A DNA stretch of 64,000 bases, taken from the NCBI RefSeq assembly GCF_000143415.4, contig NW_003314290.1, positions 1,160,932 to 1,224,931 on the forward strand. Reading direction: 5' to 3'. This document shows positions 32,587 through 43,020 of this stretch, piece by piece (position 1 is the first letter of the stretch; the number at the start of each line of letters is the position of its first letter). A model generated the notes under the pieces. The model saw nothing but the letters and a program-made list of their open reading frames with translations. It had not been told where the DNA came from and ran no database searches. The stretch is from Selaginella moellendorffii (lineage: Eukaryota; Streptophyta; Lycopodiopsida; Selaginellales; Selaginellaceae). The translations under genes were made by a program, and so were the position numbers.

Positions 32587-33933
32587 ATGGAGAGCTTTGC
32601 GACCCCGTACCCGCTCTTCTTCTTCGATGGCGACCAGGAGGTGGACAAGGGACAGATCGGCATACATTCGGTTCTCTCCTTCAAACGGTTCCAGGGCCAG
32701 CTGAGCCGCCAAGTTGGGATACCCGCTAACCAACTCTCGGCGGTGTTCGTTTGCCGGAGGACCACGTCCCGGGACGCGGACAAGCGGCAGAAGCTGCCCA
32801 TCAACGAGAACACCAACTTCAACATCATCCTCAACCAGCACAACCCGAGCAAGGAGAAGGACTGCTACTTCCTGGTGTCGCTCAAGAAGTCCAAGAAGGA
32901 GAGGAAGGGCGCGCGGCGGAGGAACGCCGAGGCGGAGAATGTGGACGACGACGACTCTACGTCGTCGCGCGGCGACACGTCCCCCTCCAGCCAGCGGCCC
33001 GGCAAGGAGGGCGACGAGGCGTTTGCGTACGAGGCATCGTCGCCAAACTCGGTGCTAGACCCGGCGTTTGAGCCGTCGGTGGTGACGGCAGCAGCATCGA
33101 AGAACAATGTGGAAGTAGTGGCGGCGGCGGTGCTCCCGGAACCTGTCAAGGAGGAGGAAGCTCTGTCCCCGGTGGTGGTGGAAAGGGACGCGACGCCATC
33201 CGTGGCAACAACAACAACTAAGGAGAACTCCTCGCTGAGTCCTCCGGTGACGAGAATTGGCGGGCAGCCGCTGGCCAGGAACGCGAACTCGGTGGAGCAA
33301 CTTGCCAAGTTCGTGGGTGTTATTGGCGATCAGCACACTGCAAGCGGCGGCGGCGGTGGTGGTGGTGGCGTTGGAGCAGCAACGTTCTCGGACGCGGCTC
33401 TCACGATGAGCCAAGCGGCACGGTTCAAGGATCCGATCCAGCAGCAGCCAGTTGGAAGGCCGGGAATGAGCATGCAGCGCGGCGTCCCGGTTTTTCCCGA
33501 CGGTGTCAACATGAGATTACTCACTGGAAGAACCGGCGTCAATGGAGGAGGAGGAGCAGGAAATCCAAGCTTCCAACAGGCGCTCCCGAATTTCCATAAC
33601 CAGTTAGCGCTGCTCCAAGAGCAGCAGCAGCAGCAGCAGCAGCAAGCCAGGCATTTCAACTTCCAGCAGCAAAGGATCGCGAGGCCATCGCCAGGATTCA
33701 CAGGGAGCTCTTCCTCGATTGCTCCCGGAGGAGGAGGAAGCGTGATGGACAGTGGCTATGGAAGATCGAGCGAGCAGTTCTGCCAGGACTGCCAGTCCTA
33801 CAAGGAGAGGAACATCCGGCCTCCGCCGTTCCACTGCTGCATCAACGACAGGATCACAGCGGGGTTCCGCGGTCCGTCACCGGCGGGACCGATCGAGAGG
33901 CCGATCAAGCGTCAAGTTAAGGCCGCTGCGTGA
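32587..33933 (+). CDS. DUF7138-type plant protein with C-terminal Cys motif, function unknown
   Basis: Single exon, 448 residues. The N-terminal ~100 residues are the plant domain I know as DUF7138: 'PLFFFDGDQEVDKGQIGIHS', 'FKRFQGQLSRQVGIPANQLS', 'FVCRRTTS', and 'KDCYFLVSLKKSKKERKG'. A disordered middle (110-400) has Ser/Asp, poly-Gly (33343-33372) and poly-Gln (33622-33648) tracts. The end carries a small Cys/His island 'FCQDCQSYKE' plus 'PPFHCCINDRITAGFRG', a possible zinc site. The two conserved ends separated by a disordered linker fit the family. It is probably nuclear or cytosolic; no function is established to my knowledge. Confidence 0.85.
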   Translation: MESFATPYPLFFFDGDQEVDKGQIGIHSVLSFKRFQGQLSRQVGIPANQLSAVFVCRRTTSRDADKRQKLPINENTNFNIILNQHNPSKEKDCYFLVSLKKSKKERKGARRRNAEAENVDDDDSTSSRGDTSPSSQRPGKEGDEAFAYEASSPNSVLDPAFEPSVVTAAASKNNVEVVAAAVLPEPVKEEEALSPVVVERDATPSVATTTTKENSSLSPPVTRIGGQPLARNANSVEQLAKFVGVIGDQHTASGGGGGGGGVGAATFSDAALTMSQAARFKDPIQQQPVGRPGMSMQRGVPVFPDGVNMRLLTGRTGVNGGGGAGNPSFQQALPNFHNQLALLQEQQQQQQQQARHFNFQQQRIARPSPGFTGSSSSIAPGGGGSVMDSGYGRSSEQFCQDCQSYKERNIRPPPFHCCINDRITAGFRGPSPAGPIERPIKRQVKAAA

Positions 33934-34430
33934 TGATCCGCGATGGGTGGCGAGGCGAAAGATCGAGAAAGAGGTCTCCCTAGAGAAGCGACGATCGACA
34001 CACACTATACCACCATCACCCTCTCCTAGTGCGTGTAAGTTGGCTCTCTCTTCTCTCCCTTTTTTTTCTTTCTTTACTTCGTTTTTCTTTTTCGATTACT
34101 TGCTCTCCTCACTCTTTCCTTCTTTGTTTTGTTTTGCCTTGGGTTTTCACTCTAGCCTCTTTTCCTTTCTTCCCTACTGTGTATGTACATGGAATGTCTT
34201 ATACAATAAACTTCGGAGAGTATGAATAGCTACGATGTTTGCAAAATATGTGCGAATAAGAATTGATCATTTCTGTTTGCTGCTTAGAATGTGCTTGTAG
34301 AAAAAATTCCCAGATCTCCTATTCGTATATAAAGAAGTCAGATAATATGATCGTATGCTCGTTCGTATTCGTAAGGATGTAGATCTTTTAGACAACCCAT
34401 GAAGGAGAAAAGGTGGCCATATGAAGACTA
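33934..34430 (+). other. 3' flank of the DUF7138-type gene
   Basis: A T-rich, pyrimidine-rich 3' UTR-like stretch (34060-34180) is followed by AT-rich DNA. 'aataaa' at 34205-34210 is a plausible polyadenylation signal. No gene recognised. Confidence 0.45.
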
Positions 34431-34434
34431 ATGA

Positions 34435-34937
34435 ATGTACGAGCGATTAGAGAAAAAGATCGATGTTTTAAAGACTTTAGTGCAGAATGGTAGTGCAAAG
34501 GTTGTGGAGCAAGTGATTATCAAGCTGGTCAACGCTGCAGAGGACAAAGTCACCAGCAACCTCAAGATGCTCGAATGCCTGGGAGTGGTTTTTTTACCAT
34601 GCTCATTGATGCTGCTTGGCTCAAGCCTCTTCGGGACGGGTCCCATGATGATTTTCAACATTGTTTCACAATCTTGCTCGAGAAGATGCCTGTCAATCTG
34701 GAGGATGAGGCAAGGCTCGTGTGGAGCGGGCTCGACAAGCTGGTGTGGAACACAAGAAAGAGACGTGCAAGAACAGGAGCTAGCGAGAATGCTAAGCGAT
34801 CAACACAGAGATCTGAGCAAGCTCGTTTGAAAAAAAGCAGCCAGTAGCGATTGTGGAGGACAACTTGGATCTCATAGAGGATTCATCTGAGCCACCAGCA
34901 AATAAGAAGAGAAATTTCGGAATTGATCTAAAATAAA
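34435..34937 (+). pseudogene. Gene relic with two homopolymer-linked frame breaks
   Basis: Three frames in a row carry protein-like sequence: 34435-34590 ('MYERLEKKIDVLKTLVQNGS', 'KVVEQVIIKLVNAAEDKV'), then from 34575 a second frame ('LLEKMPVNLEDEARLVW', 'LDKLVWNTRKRRARTG'), then from ~34830 a third ('VAIVEDNLDLIEDSSEPP' to 'NFGIDLK' and stop). Each change falls at a homopolymer (T7 at ~34590, A7 at ~34830). I cannot name the family. It is either a young pseudogene or a sequencing problem in a real 3' exon. Confidence 0.45.
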
Positions 34938-34989
34938 ATTCTTTAAGAAAGGCATTATTTTCTTAATTTAAAGATGATAGAAGTATAAA

Positions 34990-35060
34990 TGCACTGCCCG
35001 GGAATCGAACCCGGGTCTGTACCGTGGCAGGGTACTATTCTACCACTAGACCAGCAGTGC
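34990..35060 (-). tRNA. tRNA-Gly (GCC)
   Basis: A 71-nt cloverleaf on the minus strand. Acceptor GCACTGC pairs with GCAGTGC and discriminator A follows. The anticodon loop has GCC within CTGCCAC. D arm GGTCTAGTGGTAGAATAG and T arm CCGGGTTCGATTCCCGG are typical of plant Gly-GCC. No intron. Confidence 0.95.
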
Positions 35061-35360
35061 TTTACATTTAGAGTGGGTTGGTTGAGGTAGTTGGTCTGCC
35101 AGTTGAGTTCCTCCAGTTGCTCAAGAAAGGTGCCCCGGCTGGATTAACAATTCTAGAAAGTGACATTGGAGACTAGGCAAGAGAGAAAAATCAAGGAATT
35201 AGTCTAACAACTTTAGAATAATCATACAATGGAATTCTACTCTTCAGAGTTTAATTAAAGGCGTGGGTTGATGATAAAATAATCCATACTTGTTAACGGA
35301 TGTTAACGGTTGTTAGGAAGATCGTTTACTATTAACATCAAGGCTTAAGTCAAATGTACA

Positions 35361-36632
35361 TCAAATAACTATGGTGACATCCGGATGTAAGAGCCATGTC
35401 CCGTGGAACTCCACGCCAGTGATGAGAGGATTCCCAATGCCATGGTATCGCGCGGTGATCGATGACCACCTCCGATTCCCGGCCAGGCACAGGGGAAACG
35501 CCTGCGCGAAGCTGAGGAGGTGACCATCGCCACTCTTCAGTGCTTGCGCCTCGATTCGCGACTGGAGCCCCAGGATCCGGCGCTCGCTGTCGCGGATCAT
35601 GCCATAGACGCTGTCCAGTGCGGATTGGAAGCCGGTCCCGCGGTGGCTGTGGCGGAGGAGCACGACGAGCCAGTTGTGGGCGACCCCGGCGTAGAAATCC
35701 TTGCGGAAGGAGAGGACATCGTTGGTGAGCGCGATGTGGTCCGCGACGAGCGCCACGAATTCGATGAAATCGCGAGATGATGTCACAGATTCGTGGAGCT
35801 CCAGCCCCATGCACAGCTCGCCAAAGATCGCGCTGGTGCCCTCTGTGAAGGACGTTCCCCGCCGGAGCTCGCGATACTCGTCCTCCCGCGGGATGTGGCC
35901 CGCGATCTGGTATCCCACCTCCTGGATCACGGCCTCCAGGTAGCGATCCAGGTACCGCAGGTAGCGATCGAACATCGGGCGTGGCATTGATCGCCGGAGC
36001 TCCGCCACTACTTCCCGGAACAATCCCAGCGCCCATCGAGCATCGCGACCTTGATCTTCTTCCGTGATTGGGATTTTCGTCGCCATTCCTCTGGTAGCCA
36101 GATCGATGAGACCAGGGTCCTCTTGGATCGGTATCTTTGCAGGGATTCCTCTCGACTGATCATTATATCGATCTCCTTGTTCTTCCTGGATCGCGAATTT
36201 CCTCGCGAACCCTTTGGCTTCTTCTAGTTCTCTTTCCTCCTGGATCATCCCTTCCAATTGGTCCCCTCTCGCGACTTCCACCGCTCGCCGGGCGAGGACT
36301 CTCGCGGCCTCCTGGCTCCGGCAAGATTCCAGCGCGTCGTCCAGCAAGAAGAGCGCCCACAAATGCTTGCCCGCCAGCACCATCTTACGATCGTCCCGGC
36401 CACGCGGGATAGTCATGCATGCCGCCGCCGAGATCTTGGACTCGATGATCATCTGGCGCTTGGGCATGGAGCCCCGGGCTTGCAGCGATCGGATCGCCCA
36501 CTCGTCAACCTCTCGGGTGAGCGACGCGTGATTTGGGTGGCACTCGAAAGGAAACGCGCAGGGCAATGGACGGAGTTCAAATTTTGAGAGAGTGGAGAGC
36601 TCCGGGAGCACGCTATTGACACTGGCAGCCAT
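35361..36632 (-). CDS. Microbial-type terpene synthase-like protein (MTPSL) with internal triplicated insert
   Basis: Single open frame. The start at 36632 ('MAASVNSVLPELSTLSKF') gives ~423 residues; an in-frame ATG at 36674 is less likely. Class I terpene synthase features are the Asp-rich metal motif 'FLLDDALES' (~100), the second metal motif 'NDVLSFRKDF' (NSE/DTE type), and a 'GYQIAGHIPREDEY' helix. Such bacterial-like synthases are known in Selaginella and other non-seed plants; they cyclise farnesyl or geranyl diphosphate in the cytosol. Between the two motifs lies a charged insert (minus strand, ~36205-36040) of three ~20-residue repeats, each with an I/F-P/A-I-Q/T-E-E/D core. No splice sites suggest that it is an intron. 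The C-terminal Trp/His-rich end is as in relatives. Product unknown. Confidence 0.85.
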   Translation of the reverse strand: MAASVNSVLPELSTLSKFELRPLPCAFPFECHPNHASLTREVDEWAIRSLQARGSMPKRQMIIESKISAAACMTIPRGRDDRKMVLAGKHLWALFLLDDALESCRSQEAARVLARRAVEVARGDQLEGMIQEERELEEAKGFARKFAIQEEQGDRYNDQSRGIPAKIPIQEDPGLIDLATRGMATKIPITEEDQGRDARWALGLFREVVAELRRSMPRPMFDRYLRYLDRYLEAVIQEVGYQIAGHIPREDEYRELRRGTSFTEGTSAIFGELCMGLELHESVTSSRDFIEFVALVADHIALTNDVLSFRKDFYAGVAHNWLVVLLRHSHRGTGFQSALDSVYGMIRDSERRILGLQSRIEAQALKSGDGHLLSFAQAFPLCLAGNRRWSSITARYHGIGNPLITGVEFHGTWLLHPDVTIVI

Positions 36633-36679
36633 GATCACCAACTTTGGATCACACATACACCGACAAATATACAATTTCT

Positions 36680-37130
36680 AAAGGAGGAACTTTACAAGGA
36701 TAGCTTTCCAAGAACTTTGTCACACGGAACTTTGTACTTTTCAATTGTTAGGGAGTCGAGGTTGCTTTTTATACTGCAACTTGCTAGGATTGGAGGCTGC
36801 TCGCAATTTTTACTGGGGCATCCAGACGTAAAGTTGAATCCATCCTGCTGTCACAATTTTAAAGACCAACTATGTCTATAAGTTGTACAGAAAGTCAGAA
36901 GTACCAAATCTTTTGAGACTAGGAAAGGATATCTTTCTTTGGTAACCTGATTGAATTCAAACTTGAAGAAAAGGAACTTACAGGCTTCACTAAGTTTTCA
37001 ATTTCTTGTTCCTATCAGGATAGCATCATCCTTGTAAATCAGCTAGTCATGCTGGCCTAGACTTGCTGTAGTGTATCAAGGATGAACTGCATGCGGGTAA
37101 TTATAAGCTCCAATCATTTTCATGCCAGTT
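36680..37130. other. Upstream region of the MTPSL gene
   Basis: AT-rich DNA that grades into the repeat desert. No gene is seen. It presumably contains the minus-strand promoter of the terpene synthase-like gene. Confidence 0.4.
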
Positions 37131-37179
37131 TATAGCATCAAAGAAGAAATCAACTGTCAAATGCTGCTCTTGTGGTGCA

Positions 37180-38620
37180 TTATTTAATAGTTTTGTGAAT
37201 ATTATCCAAAATAAGGAATCATTATCTACTATGTATTTTCTGTGGAAAATAGAAAAGTTAAAAAAAAATGTGTTGGAACATTTAAATTTCCAATAAATAT
37301 TGCATTTAGAGACCATAAAGCCTATGACACAAACATAAGTCGTAATCCATAGATGCCATTGCTAAAAGATTATTAGGTTCTGGTATGTCTTGCATTGGCA
37401 AGGTAATATTAAACAAAACTAGGGTAAACTATTTAAAGAAAACTATCCACGTTTGGCTCAGCAACAAGATTCTTTGTGGAAGCACCAGCGCTACAAGAGC
37501 TGAGGATTGTACCAGGTTGATTACACACTGGCATGGGTGTATATTAGTGGGATTAAGCACCTGACGTGAACTTGTTTGTTTTGCTTGGATGGTTTACATC
37601 AAGCATCTGTCAATCCCGGCGCTTACACATTCAAACTTGATGGGCCTTGTGTGTTTAAGCCAATCATGGCCAAGTTCATGTTGGACGTCTTGCCCAGCGA
37701 ATCAAGCCTCCCAACTTAAAAAGGAACTTGTGATTTCTTGTCAAGTGTTTATTTCTCCGCTGGTTTGCTGGATTTGACAGTGCTGGTCATTTTGAAAGCG
37801 GCACTGGAGCAATGCAAGATATTCGTATCTAAATACCTAAAGATCCCAAGCATATAATAAATTATAATGAATAAAGATGGTAAGCATACTTAACCTAGTA
37901 AGGAGTTTTTGTTCTATTGTGTCTTGCATTGGTTAATGATAAGAACCTTTGCATATTCAGCATTAATCCCACAACATTGCTATATAATAAAAAATTTAAT
38001 ATTGCTATATAGTAAAGAACTTATTATATCTATTAGACACTTGCTATAATATCTTAGATGTTGTCCTATTAGTTATTTATGGAAAGTGTCTTGTAAATTA
38101 AATATATCTTTAGAATATAGAGAATGTCTTGTCCATATTCACAAATTAATACCATTCTATAATTAATATATTTTTTAATATCATCTTTTTGTTTTGTGTC
38201 CAACTTAGGTTTAAGCCCAAACTCTATACCATATTAATTAGTTGAGTACTTACACCCTCCTATAAGGCTATAGGTAAGAGCATCTAGAATCCCAATACCA
38301 ATAAATGTATTATTTAACAGTTTTATAAAAATTATCCAAAGTAAAGAATCATTATCTATTATATATTTTCTATAGAAAATAGAAAATTTTAAAAACTAAA
38401 TATGTTGAAGCATTTAAAATTTCTAATAAATATTGTACTTAGAGACCATAGCCTATGAGGTAAACTTATGTCATAATCCATAGATATCATTGCTAGAAGA
38501 CTATTAGGTGCTTGTCTTGCATTGACAATGCTCCTACTAAGGATAATCATATATGCCCAGGTAAATATTGACCAAAATTAGAGTGAACTATTTATTGAAA
38601 TCTATCTATATAATAAGGAT
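37180..38620 (+). repeat. Pair of ~280-bp direct repeats
   Basis: 37180-37450 and 38310-38600 align by eye over most of their length: 'gaatcattatcta', 'attttctatagaaaatagaaaa'-type, 'aataaatattg', 'agagaccata', 'cataatccatagat', 'tgtcttgcattg', 'actatttatt'. They are ~1.13 kb apart in the same orientation with AT-rich filler between. They may be LTRs of a short non-autonomous element or a segmental duplication. No coding sequence is preserved. Confidence 0.6.
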
Positions 38621-38644
38621 AATAAGCATATTTAGCCTAGTAAG

Positions 38645-39110
38645 GATTTGTGAGACACAAATCCCTAAGCCCCAAAATAGAGTTGAAAATGTGCCATATG
38701 GTAATAAAGTGAAACAAGTGTAATACATTGGGACCAAAAACTTTGATTTAGAAAGTCAAGAGTGGGAGATTGAATAGCTAATGCTCTCAATCCAAGTGTG
38801 GGTGGCATTACTTACGTGGATATCTAGTGTAGTTCATTAGAACATCGCTCTAGCTACATGGCTAAGACACCTAGAGGTGGAAGGTGGGGAAAGTACCCAC
38901 AAAGCTCATGTTGGGCCACGGTATTTTGAAATGTTGTTCTAAAATCCTAGAGTCTTTTTGTGTAGTGAACAATGATATAATCATGTGGCAAGGAAATCCC
39001 AAAAGTTAATAGGACTTAGTGGTCGAACCTTCAGGCCTTAACATAGTGGCAATGTTGGTAAGCATGGCCATGGACAAAAAAGAACTTAATAGGGATTGAA
39101 AAAGGGATAT
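38645..39110 (+). repeat. Retrotransposon-derived repeats shared with the left edge of the window
   Basis: Contains the counterparts of 2440-2575 (same orientation) and 1-350 (opposite orientation). In this copy the two segments are adjacent, so this is probably closer to the original order of the element. Confidence 0.6.
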
Positions 39111-39229
39111 TAAGGAAAGGTGTTCTTTATATCTTTGGATATATTAAGAATCCTAAAGTGTGGTCATGAGATGACCACTCATGCTAGTCTTTAGGAGACA
39201 AGACTATAGTATGGGTGGTCTTGGACTAC

Positions 39230-39945
39230 TCATAAGACAAAGGTGATTAAATATAACTTTAGCATAATAGGTTGATATAATAGTGGTACCTTTGGGTGTT
39301 TATCATAGAATCGAACATGTGGAGCACCCAAATCAAGTGTAAAGGTTGAGTGGCATAGATGCCATTCACAATACTAGCATGTCCTCCAAGTCAGGAATAT
39401 GATTTATGGAGGTTGTGAGTGAATGACATCTATTAGGTCGTTTATACTCACAGATAAGGTGATTAACGTAGCCTTAGCATACAGATTATATTTTAGTGCC
39501 TTTGGTGTCAGGCTAGTTGCGCCGGCTCCGGGAAATATTTTTTNNNNNNNNNNNNNNNNNNNNNNNNNNNNNNNNNNNNNNNNNNNNNNNNNNNNNNNNN
39601 NNNNNNNNNNNNNNNNNNNNNNNNNNNNNNNNNNNNNNNNNNNATTAAATCTCATAACCCTAGAGCCAGATTAATATTTTAGTGGCACTTTTGGGTGTTT
39701 GTTATAGAATCAAACATGTGGAGCACTTAGACCAAGTGCAAAGGCTAAGTGGCATAGATGCCATTCATAATACTAATATATCCCCCAAGTTGGGAATAAA
39801 ACTTATGGAGGTTGTGAATGAAATGCATCTATTGGGTCATCTATGACCTATAAGACAAAGGTGATTAAATATAGCTTTAGCATAATAGGTTGATATATTA
39901 ATGGTACCTTTGGGTGTTTATCATAGAATTGAATACATGGAGCAC
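39230..39945 (+). repeat. Tandem array of ~216-bp units interrupted by an assembly gap
   Basis: The phrase set 'ggtgattaa', 'ttagcat', 'ttgggtgttt', 'tagaat', 'catgtggagca', 'tggcatagatgccattca', 'ttatggaggttgtgagtgaa' occurs starting near 39240, again near 39455 (cut by the gap) and again near 39860. The first two are ~216 bp apart. The array probably caused the assembly break. Confidence 0.7.
39544..39643. other. Assembly gap of 100 N
   Basis: A run of exactly 100 N marks a gap of unknown size. It lies inside the tandem array, and the base run just before it (poly-T) is of low quality. Confidence 0.97.
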
Positions 39946-40047
39946 AAGTGTCATGTGTTCGATTCTATGACAAACACCCAAAGGTACCATTAATATATTA
40001 ACCCATTATGCTAAGACTATGTCTAATCACCTTTGTCTCATAGTTCG
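39845..40047. repeat. Near-perfect inverted repeat (~95-bp arms)
   Basis: Left arm 39855-39945 (from 'aaggtgattaaatata' to 'tggagcac') is the reverse complement, with few differences, of right arm 39950-40046 (from 'tgtgttcgattctatga' to 'taatcacctttgtc'). The arms are almost without spacer, so this would form a hairpin. It marks the junction between the tandem array and a Ty3/gypsy fragment. Confidence 0.75.
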
Positions 40048-42065
40048 TGGATGCATTTAAACTCTTTGAGTTCCTTTTTATTCAATTGATAGAAGGATTT
40101 GCAAAAAGTATTTTACTTTTCTCAACCTATCAAACAAATCTTTAATCCTTAGTAAAGGGTATTTGTTTTTTTTTGTATATTTGCACATACATATAAAGCC
40201 ATTGTTTTTTTTTAACAAATAACACTAAAGCTTAATATGGCAAATTGCTCATCAATCAACTCTTTAAATTGGCATTCAAGCTCCTTGAATTCCTTTTTAT
40301 TCAATTGATAGAGGGGTTGAACCACTACTTTAGCACGCTCAACCAACTCAATCTTATATTTTATCAGTTGAGCAAGGGGTAACCTCGCTAACAATTTTTT
40401 TGGTATTGTATCTCGAATTTAATCTAACACTTGTTGGATTGTTAAGGGCATTTTTTTTGTTCCCATCTTTTTATCTTTTTTCATAAAGAGTAAACACAAA
40501 AGTGCTATTTTAATTCCCTTAGCAAACTATTTTTTGGTAGGCACTAGGTTCAAGTAGGAATTTTTGGACCCATTTCACCTTATCTATAGATTTTATACTT
40601 TCACCCTAGATCATTTTCCAAAGGCATTCACTAATACCATTAGGTTTTTTTACTTTGTTTATGCAAGGCTATTACAAACCAACTGAACCAATTCATCTCA
40701 AAGATTATATCAAGTCACACTGTTTAAAATGGTAAAATTTATATCCACTTTCCATATCCGTACTTCAGCTCTTGTCAAAGTACTTCATTAGTGTTTTGGC
40801 TACCTTGAACAAATTCTATAATCCTTGGTTATCTCAGCTGTTGCATTGTTAATTTAGCTTGTTAAACTATATCTACAGCCATAAATTTTTATAAAGCATC
40901 TATATTAATAAGGATTTTAATAGAGTTACATCTAAGCTTCTTTTAAAAGGCTAGTAAATATTGCAAGTAACTCTTTACCAAAGTTGTTTGTGTAATGAAT
41001 AACTTTGAAATAAGAATTGAATTACATACCTTTATTTGGACTTCACCCAACTTAATAGTCATATTTTTTTTTGGCATTTTTTGAATAAGGACATTCTCTC
41101 AAGAAGTGTCTAACCTTGCCACAATTGAAACATATATTATTCTCTATGCTATTAGTGGAATTGGTTTTCTTATTGGTGGGTTTGTTTGTTTTAACTTAAC
41201 TCATTTATATGTTTATTTTTTAACTATTGAATTTGCCTTTTCAAAACTTCAAAGACTCATTTTTGAAGAAATTATTCTTAAATTTCCCCTTTTTATATAT
41301 TTCTTTTGGTTTGAATCCCTTGCTAAATATGGATCTAGACCTAGTTGAGTTTGTTTTTTACTGATTGTTATTAAAATGCATTTTGATAAATGCTTTCTTG
41401 CATTTATGTCACCCATATTTGTGAAAAAAATCCTTTTAGCCATAATTGCATTCATATACAAATGGTTCCTATTTATTTTACATTACTCAACTTATCCTTC
41501 AAATGCAAAATAGCATTTAGGGAATATAAATTATTTGAATTTTCGTCTTTATCACTTTTTAGGTAGTTATTGGTCCTTCATTAGCCTTTGTCATTCTCCA
41601 CCAAAATTTAGCATTATACCTTTTATGAGTTTAATAATCATAACATTCCTATATCATAAAATAAATCTTTCTACCACCTTATAGTCATTCCTCTTTTAAT
41701 TTGTATTTAAAAATTGCTTATGGGCACCTCAGTTTACTCAACCCTATCTAATTCTGCTTTAATACTCATCAAAAGCTCCATGCCTTCTACACTACCTATA
41801 TCTGTAGTCTTTTATTTTTTCTTTTATTTCTTGTAATGCATTAATTTGCATATGAGGGTCTTTAAATTATCCTTCTAGAGCATCCAATCAAGCCTTGAAC
41901 AACTAAATCTCACCACCAAATTCATATTTGGAAGTCTCCTTATTAAAGTCTTCCTCATGCAAGGATTATTTATCCACCGCTTCTTGTTTGACTGGAGGCT
42001 CCATTTGTATAGACAGTTCAATCTTTGCCTTTGTTCCCTTATGTTTTGCCTTAGCCATTTCTTAG
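40040..42065 (-). mobile_element. Decayed Ty3/gypsy retrotransposon (gag, zinc knuckle, RT start)
   Basis: Read on the minus strand. A gag start near 42060 ('MAKAKHKGTKAKIELS') is soon cut by TAA/TAG stops. A CCHC zinc knuckle 'CFNCGKVRHFLRECP' lies at ~41135-41090. A reverse-transcriptase entry at 40394-40235 ('LPLAQLIKYKIELVERAK' then 'ECQFKELIDE') is followed by an RT palm-like 'DLFDRLRKVKYF' piece near 40110. The stops and extreme AT bias look like decay by deamination of methylated C. No functional copy. Confidence 0.65.
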
Positions 42066-42774
42066 TGATCCACCTCTATCCTTTGTTACAAGCAACTTGG
42101 TACAATGCAAAAAGTATAACCAACCCTTAAATCTAATTTAATCTAAAAAGGGGGATTGAGAGAGAGATTGGGAATCTGTAGATGGATAATTAACACTTTA
42201 TTGCTCATGTAGTGAGCAATTAAATCTAAGTAGAACTAAGTAAGAGCGTGAACCTTAGCAAGGGAACTTAACTAAGGCTAATATAAAAGTGGTTGGATAG
42301 ATAAGGTAAACTAGCAAATTGGAAAAGAAAAATTTATGGCTTACAATTTGATATCAAAACTTTTTTCTCAGTTTCAAAACTTGTTTATAAGACCTTCTAA
42401 ATTCCAAGCCTTAAATGCATTTTTGGGGGAAACACTATGGCATAATGGCAGTATCCTAACTCCCCACCTCTGTCTTAAAGGGAAGGCCCAAGCCCTTATG
42501 ATGGGGTGAAGACCAATGAGCCATATAATACTTAAGTGGTGCACCATTCCACCTAAGTTGGGAGCATTATAGTCAATTTTTCTTCCAGGAGTGGGAGTTG
42601 TTTTTGAGCACTTTCTTAGAGGTTTCTTTAACAACCCCCTAAGTCTATATTCACTCTTACCCAAGGCTACTAACCCCCAATCTTAACCTTAACTCACTAA
42701 AGAGTTCTTTCAAGATTAGGTTTTTAACTTCATTATCTTTCACCCCCTCTCTCTTGGGAGATGATTGCTTTGGG

Positions 42775-43020
42775 CTTTTATCCCATGATTTGTATTAGTA
42801 TTTGGACTTGGTCTTGATTTTAGACACAATCTTGGACTTGATCTTAGAAACTGTCTCGGACATTATTTCAGACTCGATCTTGGACATTGTCTCAGACACT
42901 ATCTGGGATTTGGTCTTGGACATGATTTTGGATCTCAGACTCGGTTTCAGACTCGATCTCAAACTTGGTCTCACACTCAATCTTAAGCTCAATCTTGAAC
43001 TCTATCTCATTCGATAAACT
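42775..43020. repeat. GACTC/CTTGG-type minisatellite, copy 2
   Basis: Same repeat as 675-800, with the same lead-in ('gatgattgctttgggctttta'). Units such as 'cttggacttgatctt' and 'tctcagactcggtt' run for ~220 bp. The array is open in both directions with periodic 'SISDSISDI'- and 'KSKIVSKI'-type translations that are not genes. Confidence 0.7.

Noticed and set aside
41106-41348. Plus-strand frame with hydrophobic segments, a possible small membrane protein
   Set aside because: It lies antisense to a retroelement zinc-knuckle region (CFNCGKVRHFLRECP on the minus strand); the hydrophobicity comes from AT-rich DNA.
42374-42664. 96-codon minus-strand frame in the repeat desert
   Set aside because: No family signature, in retroelement-derived AT-rich DNA, no start context or splice continuation.
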